Source: Zoroaster sp. YZ-2022 | Lineage: Eukaryota > Echinodermata > Asteroidea > Forcipulatida > Zoroasteridae | NCBI GenBank assembly: GCA_029582265.1 | Contig: CM055819.1 | Location: 5,683,855-5,747,854 of the forward strand | Length of the DNA stretch: 64,000 nt | Direction of reading: 5' to 3' | Shown here: positions 38,301 through 50,300 of the stretch, piece by piece | Position numbering within the stretch: position 1 is the first letter of the stretch | Layout of the letters: the number at the start of each line of letters is the position of its first letter | The notes under the pieces: generated by a model | What the model saw: only the letters and a program-made list of their open reading frames with translations | What the model was told of the DNA's origin: nothing | The model's database searches: none | Position numbers and translations under genes: made by a program

Positions 38301-41300
38301 AGCAGAGGGGATCTTTATGAAGATATCTGATTACCTGGTCATTAGGACCGACCGTTATAGCTGCCATCTTGCCAACCATCTCCACCCAGCTAGTCCCTGT
38401 ACATTTTTCCTTGTCTACCAAGGCTCGGATGGCTTCGAATCCCTGACGGAACCAAACCTGTCAAACAGAATCAATCCCAAGAGCATAAAGTGTTTGTTAT
38501 AGTTGCATATCACATTCATTATCCCCAACCTTCCCAAATCCTCCAAAATCCTCTTTGCTAAAGTGAAGAATTTTGAAGGATTGAGGTTATATGCTACATG
38601 CTCTTTGCTATTTGTGAAGAATTTTGGAGGATTGAGGTTATTAGGCATACTTGCCTTTCCATGGTACATGTACATCCACGTTTGTTGTAGTGATTGCAAG
38701 GTCAGTGCTTGGGTCAGTGGACACTGTTTATTGCTCCATGCATGCAGGGAGGGTCCCTGGCCATGTACATGTATCACAGAGTAGAAACACATGTGTGCAT
38801 ACATGTCATGTGCTTGCTTTACTACTGAAGGATTTTGGAGAATTCAGGTTATGTGTAAGCAAATGGGCCTAGGAAGTTAGGGTTCAAGTTGCATCGCACT
38901 GTAGACGAATTGGTATTTAAGAATCACAACACCCCTTGATCTGTGTTTTGGAATGTACCTTGTTATCTCTACTGATTGCCCATACTGCATTGAAGCCTAC
39001 AGACACCTGGCCTAGACCAGTTTCCTCGGGGGGCGCTACATACTGCCAGCCAGTTCCTGTAATGAAATACAATACACTCAAAATCAAAATTACAGTCTAT
39101 GGGGTGCCTTAGCCGAGCGGTTTAGTGCATCAGATTTTGCGTTCTGATGGCCGAGTCGTCAGAATGTGGGTTCGAATCCCGACTGCAACCATGGTGCTTG
39201 TGTCCTTCAACAAGACACTTAACTTTACATAGACTGGTCCCTTATCTTTATCCTCAATGATATAGACAGGCTCCAGGCATAACCATTGAATATGTTGTGC
39301 TGAAGATCTGACATCACGCTTTGAGGCTCGCGCGCTAGCTACCAACCAAGGTCAAAGGTGACTCTCGGAGGGAAAACATGGCAGCCGCGGCCAGTATCTG
39401 GCGTAATTCACGAGCCTTGAAGCGTGACGTCAGATCTTCAGGCGATGTGCTAGCCTGCTATAACCGCTAGCTACCAACCAAGGCCAAAGTTTGAATCTCT
39501 CCCAAACTGAGAGGCCGGTATCTGGCATAATTCACGAGCCTCAAAGCATGACGTCAGATCTTCAGGCTAAACTGTACATTGTCTTCACCCAGGTGTATAA
39601 ATGGGAAACATTTACTTGTGAGTGTAAAGGTTGATATTTTGTTTGAGAGGAAGGTTCTCAAGCGCTAGAGTTGCTTGGGGCTGAATACTCCCCAGGGAGC
39701 TGAGAAAATGATTTTGGTCCAATGACCAGGGGCAATATGTAAATATGTTTGACAGAGTGTCGTGGCCGAGCGGTCTAGTGCATCGGACTCAAGTTCTGGT
39801 GTTGTCAGAATTTGGGTTCGAATCCTGGCCTGGCTGGTCTTGACTCTTGTGTCCCTAAGCAAGACACTTAACCATAATTGCTTCGTCCTTCAGATGGGAT
39901 GTTAAGCCGTAGGTCCCGTGTACTAGATTATTAAAGTAATGCACGTAAAAGAACCCAGAACACTTATCGTGGAAGAGTAGGGGTTTAACCCCGGTGTTTC
40001 TGGTTCACATAACAAGCGCCCTTGTTTACAGGTTTCCTCAGGCTTCTGAGCTACAGTGCTTAAGTGTGCTTTTGAGGCATCCTTGGTTTCATTACCAGAA
40101 ATGTATAATAATAATAAAAGTGTATTCAGACATGTGAAATGAGCTATATAAGAATTAAATATTATTATTAATAGAATTTTTCAGTCTGCTTCTAGCTAGC
40201 ATCTCAAATTTCTTCCATCATATGGCATTGTCTTTGTACGTGTCCTATTTCTTAAAAATAGATTCCCATCGGACAAACTGTGTGTGCGTTGTAATAGTAG
40301 ATGCAGTGTTTAAGACGTCACTGGCGACCTGTGCTATTGATTATCATTACCCAGTGGTTTGTCTCTTGATACTCCAGTTCTGACAATACCCAGGCCGTCC
40401 CATGTCACACCCCATACAACACCAGTAGGTCCTACAGATATCTGTACGAGGCCCTTATTGTCAGGCGTCTTCATCTCCTCCCAGTCTATCCCTTCTGGAC
40501 ACTTGCGATTCACTCCGGTGCGGCAATACACCTGAGGAACAACCAGAAACAGCATTGCGCTAAACGGCAGATATTACTACTTGAAATGGACTTCCCCTTT
40601 TTGTTCGATCCATTGTCATTTGTGGCAACAACCCAATTCAGGAGTGTGATTTAACAAAAGTAAAAAATCCTGAAAAATGGGTAGTGGGCCTGGCTCTCCC
40701 TTTGGTCTAGAGGATAAAGCCACCCTGAACCTCCTGGATGTTTAAATTTTGGAGGATTTACAAGACTCTCCACATCCCCACAAACAAGAAACTAGAGGTT
40801 TGGACACAATACAAGCTACTTCTTTCTTTCCTTGGTGGCTACTTCTCTCCTTTCAAGAAAATTTTGAAGCAAAGGGAGATTTGTAAAAAATCCTAAAATC
40901 AGGGAAAATCCTGAAAAATCACAGGCCTGCCAATTAGCCTAGGGCTGTGTGTTTTTGGTTATTTCGGGATCCGGATACCTGAAATTGGAAATCTTTGGAT
41001 ACCCGGGTACCCCTAAAGTATTTTGTAACAACACGTAAATACTCCTGAACGTATAAAATAACCAATACGAACACAAGTTTCAAATAAAAGTTGGCAAGTA
41101 TGTGAAAGGCTGTCGGCAAATGTTACTTCTGAGGCCTTCAACCAAATTTTCTTCATTTTGCTAGCAAAAAATCAGTGGCTTCCATTTGTGTGGCTTAAAA
41201 TGTTCAGTCGGAATTTTAAAAAGTCGTAATTCGAACCCGAAAAATGGAACCGGGTAATGACATTTTCGGTCAGGTATCCGGAGACCCTTGGTCTTTATCC

Positions 41301-44300
41301 TGATTTATTTGGAGATTGGTTGCCACAACAAAGACATACTACTGTGCAATATCAGCTTAGACATGCTAACAAATTAACTCAATTTAAGTGTAAGACTAAT
41401 CGGTTTAAAAATAGTCCTATCCCTTATTTTGTCAATATTTTGAATGGTAATTAGTTTTGTGTCCTATTTTGTGCATGTATTTTTAATGTTTTATTATGTA
41501 TTTAGTATTTGTTGAGTGTGGTTAATTGTATACTTTGCCTCAATTTAGCCTTTGGCTACAAGTGCAATGTTTTAATAAACCAGAAATAATAAATAATAAT
41601 AATAAGAGAATCTGACAAATCCAACGTTTGAGAACGGATGATATTCCAACTTGGCCCGTGAGTCCGGGTGACACAAATACAAGCTCTGATTGGTTAATTC
41701 CAGCGTGGCGATAAGTGCCTTAGCTACCACTGCCTGAAAACGGCCCCAATATTACAACAGTAAGCAAAGTCTGAAGTTACAAGACCATCAGATCAGGGGC
41801 TAATTTCAGAAAATACTGCTCAGCATGTATTTCTGCTAAGCAATATAAAACCGACTGCCAGCCAAAATGCATACATTTTGTATGAGAGTTTGGTTGGTAA
41901 CCAATGAAATTCGCTAAGCAAAAATGTTGTGGTAAGCAATTTTATCTGCTAAGCAGCTCAATGAAATTGGCCCCAGACTATAAAGGGCAATGGAGTACCA
42001 CGGTCGAGCGGTTTAGTGCATCGGATTTGTGTTCTGATGGCCGAGTCGTCAGAATGTGGGTTCGAATCCCAACCGCGACCATGGTGCTTGTGTCCTTGAG
42101 CAAGACACTTTACCATAATTGCTTCTCTCCACCCAGGGGTAAATGGGTACCTGTGAGGGCAGAGTTGGTTGTTGTGTTTGATTAGCCCTATATGCGCCGA
42201 AATGGCAGTAATTGAGCTGTATACTCCCCAGGGAGCTGAGATGGTTTCAGGAATGATTTATGAGCCTGATGAGCAGGGGTAATAATGTAATGCACCTTGA
42301 GCACCAGTTTGGTGGATACGTGTGCTATATAAGTCCACATTATTATTATTATTATTATTAATGTTATTATTAATATTATAAATGGACCGCAGACAAGAGA
42401 AGGTTTCTGATCGAAAGTACCTTGCCAAGAGCTGTGATGGTCCAGACAGACAGGTAGCCTGCATCTTGACCCGGAAGCTCGTATCCACCCACTGCTATGT
42501 CATGAAAAGGATCCTCCAGTGCATCAGGAAATAGACTTGGTACCTACAGTATAGTCAAGAAGGAAAACAAATTCAGTTATACTATCAGAAGTCTGTCACC
42601 TACATGAAGTGTGTCACTCGTGTACTAACCTAGTCCACGGCATAGTACCAGAAGTCTGTCACCTACATGAAGTGTGCCACTTGTGTACTAACCTAGTCCA
42701 CGGTACAGTACCAGAAGTCTGTCACCTACATGAAGTGTGCCAGTCGTGTACTAACCTAGTCCATGGCACAGTACCAGAAGTCTGTCACCTACATGAAGTG
42801 TGCCACTCGTGTACTCACATAGTCAACGGCACAGTACCAGAAGTCTCTTACCTACATGAAGTGTGTCACTCGTGTACTAACCTAGTCCACGGCATAGTAC
42901 CAGAAGTCTGTCACCTACATGAAGTGTGCCACTTGTGTACTAACCTAGTCCACGGTACAGTACCAGAAGTCTGTCACCTACATGAAGTGTGCCACTCGTG
43001 TACTAACCTAGTCCACGGTACAGTACCAGAAGTCTGTCACCTACATGAAGTGTGCCACTTGTGTACTAACCTAGTCCACGGTACAGTACCAGAAGTCTGT
43101 CACCTACATGAAGTGTGTCACTCGTGTACTAACCTAGTCCACGGCATAGTACCAGAAGTCTGTCACCTACATGAAGTGTGCCACTTGTGTACTAACCTAG
43201 TCCACGGTACAGTACCAGAAGTCTGTCACCTACATGAAGTGTGCCACTCGTGTACTCACATAGTCAACGGCACAGTACCAGAAGTCTCTTACCTACATGA
43301 AGTGTGTCACTCGTGTACTAACCTAGTCCACGGCATAGTACCAGAAGTCTGTCACCTACATGAAGTGTGCCACTTGTGTACTAACCTAGTCCACGGTACA
43401 GTACCAGAAGTCTGTCACCTACATGAAGTGTGCCACTCGTGTACTAACCTAGTCCACGGTACAGTACCAGAAGTCTGTCACCTACATGAAGTGTGCCACT
43501 TGTGTACTAACCTAGTCCACGGTACAGTACCAGAAGTCTGTCACCTACATGAAGTGTGCCAGTCGTGTACTAACCTAGTCCATGGCACAGTACCAGAAGT
43601 CTCTTACCTACATGAAGTGTGCCACTCGTGTACTAACATAGTCCACGGCACAGTACCAGAAGTCTGTTACCTACATGAAGTGTGCCACTCGTGTACTACC
43701 CTAGTCCACTGCACAGTACCAGAAGTCTGTTACCTACATGAAGTGTGCCAGTCGTCTACTAACCTTGTCCACGGCATCGTACCAGAAGTCTGTTACCTAC
43801 ATGAAGTGTGCCAGTCGTGTACTACCCTAGTCCACTGCACAGTACCAGAAGTCTGTTACCTACATGAAGTGTGCCAGTCGTCTACTAACCTTGTCCACGG
43901 CATCGTACCAGAAGTCTGTTACCTACATGAAGTGTGCCACTCGTGTACTAACCTAGTCCACTGCACAGTACCAGAAGTCTCTTACCTACATGAAGTGTGC
44001 CACTCGTGTACTAACATAGTCCACGGCACAGCACCAGAAGTCTGTTACCTACATGAAGTGTGCCACTCGTGTACTAACCTAGTCCACGGCACAACACCAG
44101 AAGTCTGTTACCTACATGAAGTGTGTCACTCGTGTACTAACCTAGTCCACGGCACAGCACCAGAAGTCTGTTACCTACATGAAGTGTGCCACTCGTGTAC
44201 TGACCTAGTCCACGGTACAGTACCAGAAGTCTGTCACCTACATGAAGTGTGCCACTCGTGTACTCACATAGTCAACGGCACAGTACCAGAAGTCTGTTAC

Positions 44301-47300
44301 CTACATGAAGTGTGCCACTCGTGTACTAACATAGTCCACGGCACAGTACCAGAAGTCTGTTACCTACATGAAGTGTGCCACTCGTGTACTAACATAGTCA
44401 ACGGCACAGTACCAGAAGTCTGTTACCTACATGAAGTGTGCCACTCGTGTTCTAACCTAGTCCACGGCATCGTACTCCAAGAACAATGGATGTGGGCAAT
44501 TCATGATGTATTGTTCCACAGACTGACGCGCAAGTCTCAACAAGAAGCAGTGCAGTCTGGGAGACTAACCTGGTGTGTGAGAGAACTGTATCTCGCACGC
44601 AATTTTCCAGCAAGTTGGCATACCATTCAAAATTAGACAACTGAATGATGAATAATTTCTGTAGATAACAGTACCATGTACAGTTTAGATGCATTCACCA
44701 CACAGTACCATTTGACAACTGTCTATTTATGAATGGTGGATTAGCTGTGTAGGTAACAGTACCATGTACAGTTTAGATGCATTCACCACACAGTACCATT
44801 TGGCAACTGTCTGTTTATGAATGGTGGATTAGCTGTGTAGATAACAGTACCATGTACAGTTTAGATGCATTCACCACACAGTACCATTTGGCAACTGTCT
44901 GTTTATGAATGGTGGATTAGCTGTGTAGATAACAGTACCGTGTACAGTTTAGATGCATTCACCACACAGTACCATTTGGCAACTGTCTGTTTATGAATGG
45001 TGGATTAGCTGTGTAGATAACAGTACCGTGTACAGTTTAGATGCATTCACCACACAGTACCATTTGGCAACTGTCTGTTTATGAATGGTGGATTAGCTGT
45101 GTAGATAACAGTACCATGTACAGTTTAGATGCATTCACCACACAGTACCATTTGGCAACTGTCTGTTTATGAATGGTGGATTAGCTGTGTAGATAACAGT
45201 ACCGTGTACAGTTTAGATGCATTCACCACACAGTACCATTTGGCAACTGTCTGTTTATGAATGGTGGATTAGCTGTGTAGATAACAGTACCATGTACAGT
45301 TTAGATGCATTCACCACACAGTACCATTTGACAACTGTCTGTTCATGAATGATGGTCTAGCTGTGTAGATAACAGTGCTATGTACAGTTTAGATGCATTC
45401 ACCACACAGTACCATTTGACAACTGTCTGTTCATGAATGATGGTCTAGCTGTATAGATAACAGTACCATGTACAGTTTAGATGCATTCACCACACAGTAC
45501 CATTTGACAACTGTCTGTTCATGAATGATGGTCTAGCTGTATAGATAACAGTACCATGTACAGTTTAGATGCATTCACCACACAGTACCATTTGACAACT
45601 GTCTGTTCATGAATGGTGGATTAGCTGTGTAGATAAAAGTACCGTGTACAGTTTAGATGCATTCACCACACAGTACCATTTGACAACTGTCTGTTCATGA
45701 ATGGTGGATTAGCTGTGTAGATAAAAGTACCGTGTACAGTTTAGATGCATTCACCACACAGTACCATTTGACAACTGTCTGTTCATGAATGGTGGATTAG
45801 CTGTGTAAATAACAGTACCATGTACAGTTTAGATGCATTCACCACACAGTACTATTTGACAACTGTCTGTTTATGAATGGTGGATAAGCTGTGTAGATAA
45901 CAGTACCATGTACAGTTTAAATGCATTCACCACACAGTACCATTTGACAACTGTCTGTTTATGAATGGTAGATATTAAAAGCTGTGTAGATAATAGAACC
46001 ATGTACAGTTTAAATGCATTCACCACACAGTGCCATTTGGCAAGCGTTACACACACACTTGCATAGTACCTTTATCATTCAAAACCATTTGAATGATATT
46101 GAATGATCAATCAACAGGAGGGTAAAAGAATTACGATGACCACAAAACAGATACAGACCTCTCGACATTAAAGGGGCAGTATCGTCACGATCAACAGGGC
46201 ATGGAATCGGAGTGCTCGTTTTAGATTAACTCAGTGACTGAAAATAATACCCCACATGATAAGGTCATATTACCGTTGCTGCTGCATAAATGAGCCACTA
46301 ATTTGCAGTCACTGTGTTCATCTTAAACTAGGACAACGATTCCATGCCCTGTTGAGAGTCTGCTCTGATCGTGACGATACCTGCCGCTTTAAGCTGTCTT
46401 AACTTACCACAGCCCATACACCCGTCGCCTTAAACCTTCTATAGCGGATCCATTTCCTGCGTCTCACACATGAGTTCCAATGCTTCTCTGGTGTAAAATG
46501 CTCCCTGGCGTTGAAATTCACCGCATACTGCCATCCCTGAAAGATAAAAAATTTGGCGTCACTTTCACATCAAATCTACATTCAATCAATACCCGAAGAC
46601 TATTTATTTGAACAAAGTGTGTCAGTCTGCTCTAACACAGTCCACGACATTGTGCACAAATATGCACACATGTAGAATGAGCTTGGTATAATGAATTTGG
46701 CTTCCTTGCTGTTGTTAACCCTCCTACTGTAGCTGAACTTTAGTGGCAAGTAGCTATAGTGGTCAAAACCGGTCAACTGCCTGTTTTTGACTGTTGACCC
46801 AAATGTGCACACAGGGGCATTTGTGACTGGTTTTGACTGTCATCTTGACCACCCTCAACAATACCAGACAATGTTTTTACCAGTCAAAAACGGTCGACTC
46901 ATTTTGACCTTTAAATGTACTTACTACACGCAAGGTTTGACAGTGTTCGACTTTTCAGTGCACTAGATACACCTTGGCAAATACATGTATATCAACATTT
47001 TGACTGATTTTGACCCTTGCAGTCACAGAAGGGTTAAAACCGTCCTACAATCAGTGCAATTTTTGAAACAACCCATTCAGGCCACTCCAAGCCCTTCTGT
47101 GCACTGTCACATGCTACTTCTTTCTTTCCTTGGTGGTTACTTCAAGAAAAATTTTAGGCAAATGTGTTTCTAATCCGTGATACATGTACATGGCCCAGGG
47201 ACCCTCCCTGCATGCATGGAGCAATAAACAGTGTCCACACGGACTGACCTTGCAATCACTACAACAAACATGGATGTACATGTACCATGGAAAGGCAAAT

Positions 47301-50300
47301 ATGCCTAATAACCTCAATCCTCCAGAATCATTTTTTTGGACAGACCAACATGTACCATGTAACCTCAATCCTCCATTATCCACCAAGCAAATAATCACAT
47401 TTGCCCTCAATCCTTCTAAATCCTTCACCAGTGCAATTTCCTAATAACCTCAAAGAGGATATTGGAGGATTTGGGAAGGTTAATAGGGTTAATATTCCCA
47501 CTCTCAGTCCGTTTTGCCAGTGGGTTGACGGATCCGCCAAAACCCTTCATCTGTCAGTTTTTGACAGGTGGAATGACAGTGTGGAATGAATTACTCAAAA
47601 TTACAGTGTAGGTATATGACATAAAACACAATAAAGGGGGCCACTTTGCATCCGTCACGTTAGCAGTTTTTCCAATGGCTGTTATTTATTTTTAAGTACC
47701 CGAAACCGACCAAAAAGTGTTTCAACATGTGAATGGACATGCAGGCTTATACTAGAACTAATTTGAGTTGATTTATTTAATTGTTTTATTTTTTTATTTA
47801 TTTTTTTACCCTTAAATTTCCAGAAAAATTGGACGGAAAAAGTTACCTCACTTTTCCGTCCATTTGTTGATGGAAATTTTAGGGTAATTAAAAAAATAAT
47901 AGTAATAATCAACTCAAATTATCTTTAGGATAGGCATGCATGTCTATTCAAATGTTGAAATTCTTTTTGGGTGGTTTCAGATATTAAAAAAAAAATTACA
48001 ACCATTAGAAAAACTGCTAACGTGACGGTAGGAAAGTGGCCCCCTTTATTGTGTTTTATGTCATATGCATTCCCACACAAAGCCACTACACATCACTGGC
48101 AAGCACTTCCTTTCAAAACCTTTCAAAACCTTTCAAAACCTTTCAAAACCTTTCAAAACCTTTCAAAGGGTTTTGTGAGATCAAATTTGATAATCTGATA
48201 ATGACCAATGTTGCACCTTCCCTTTTACACTGAATGCACATGTACAGACTTGGAATTTCATGAAGGCCTGGTCACAGAGGCCACGGCCTGCATTGCCCTG
48301 GTCTTGGCCTTGGTGCCCCTTAACCCTAACCCCATAGGTATTCTGGCTAGGAACCTTCCTGAATCCTCCAAAATCCATCAGTGCACTTTTGGAAACATGC
48401 CCTTAACCCTCCTATTATTAGTGTTGTTCTTTACAAAGTGGACCCATACTTCAAAATGTCACAACCGTGACATTTTGAGGTATACACTTTCTTATCTAAA
48501 GATTAATGGCATACCCCAAGGCTCTTTAGAGAGATGAGGTAAACTGAAGCAGCCACCTGCTTTGTTTCATTGCAAGGCTAACTTGAAATAAACCAGTGCA
48601 GTAACTTGGGGTATACACATACTGTGTGAAGGTCAGAACACTTTGTTTTTGTCCCAGACCTGAGGGGCATTTTGGGGTGTCCATGTACCATTCTTGTGTA
48701 CAGTATGCAATATTTTAAGGCATGCATAGAAAAAGAATTTTTAAATTCAGCACTTATGGCCTGTACTTCTTGCCAGGTAGTAATTTTGTCCCATTTGAAG
48801 AGGTGAAAGTACCAGTTTCCAACAGTGCTGAATTTCTCCCACAAAGAAGTGCCCCTTGGAGGATTTTGCAGGATTTTTTTTGGGGGGGGAAGTTAAGGTT
48901 AAAAAGGTACCCATAAACATTCTGATATTCTAATGGAAGTGCCCTTTACTCAGGCAAAGTGACCTTGCCCTTCTAAGAATGACATTCTGTGCCTGGATGT
49001 ATATTTTTTTTTACAGTGTGTATGTTTAGCTGTTTCCGGATGAGTCTTATTTCTAAGAATAGATTGACCTGGGACTAATAGTGTTGTGCATTGTAAAATT
49101 TGTCATTTTTGACAACTGCTCTCACAAAATCAGGACAATGTCGCCAGAAATACTTGATGGTTTTTAAAAAAAAGTTTTCAGGGCATTTTAAAAGTTGTTA
49201 TCACCTGGTAATGGCACTAGGTGATAAAACCCTTTCAAAAACTACCAAAAAAAACACTCAAAAACTATCAAGACAACAGCTTCCCTGAACCTCCTGGATG
49301 TTGAATTTTGGAGGAATTTACAGACTCCACATCCCCACAAACGTGAAGCTATAGGTTTGGACACTCAAGGCTATTTCAAGAACATGAAATATTTCAAGAA
49401 CATGAGGCAAAGGGAGATTTGTTTAAATTTTTTTTTAAAAATCCTGAATTCAGAAAAAAATCCTGAGAAATCACAGGCCTGTTAGAAAAATATTTACTAA
49501 TCAAAATTCTCTGCTTAGCAGTTCTATGCAATCGGCCTCTGGTCATGCATGCTGCAAATCAAGGTGTTGGCCAGGATTTAGAAACAGCGTGTCCAAATTT
49601 GCTTGAAATTTCAAAACAGAGTGTCCAAATGATTCACTTACAATACTTTTACATGTAAATGACAGATGAAATAGGGTGTCCAAAAATTGAAACAGGGTGT
49701 CCAAAAGACACCCAGACAACCCCTCTGGGATAAACACTACGGTGCGAAAAGATTCCTGCGTGTTCTTACCCCTTTGCCCGTTGGCTTCCCTCTGATGCTT
49801 TCGTCAACGTGCCAGTCCGATTCCCACACCCAGTGGCTTGAGGGTAACTTGATACCATAGGGCTTTGGCAGGGAGTGCACTCCTTTCTCATCCGTCCAGC
49901 GTTGACGATCGGTTGGAAACAGACCCTTCTCTGAATAGCCATGCACTGGGGTCCATCTCTGTGAGTGTAGATTGAATGTACGCAAACCATAATTATACTC
50001 TTTGTACATTTACTTGACAAGGTGGAGACTATATTATCTGAAGGTATAAGGCTCACATATCGTCATGTGCACGGAAGAAGGTCGTAAGGCTACACGACCT
50101 TCTTCCGGGCACACAAAGTACAACTTTTTGTCCTAGCAGAAGGTTGTAAGCAATAAAATGGCTCCTTTGAAAAAAGGTAGGGCATAATATTTGTTGCTAG
50201 AATTACTCCCAAGACATGTTTTTCCATTCCCATGCGGAATTTAACTTTCCTACAATGACTTATAAATGGCAGAAAAACGACCAAACTTTCACACTCAGTT

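Noticed and set aside
42609..44636. 675-residue plus-strand ORF as a real Cys-rich gene
   Set aside because: It is an intronic 63-bp satellite whose unit length is a multiple of three; there are no promoter or splice signals, and unit variants change amino acids freely. Kept only as a repeat and a question.
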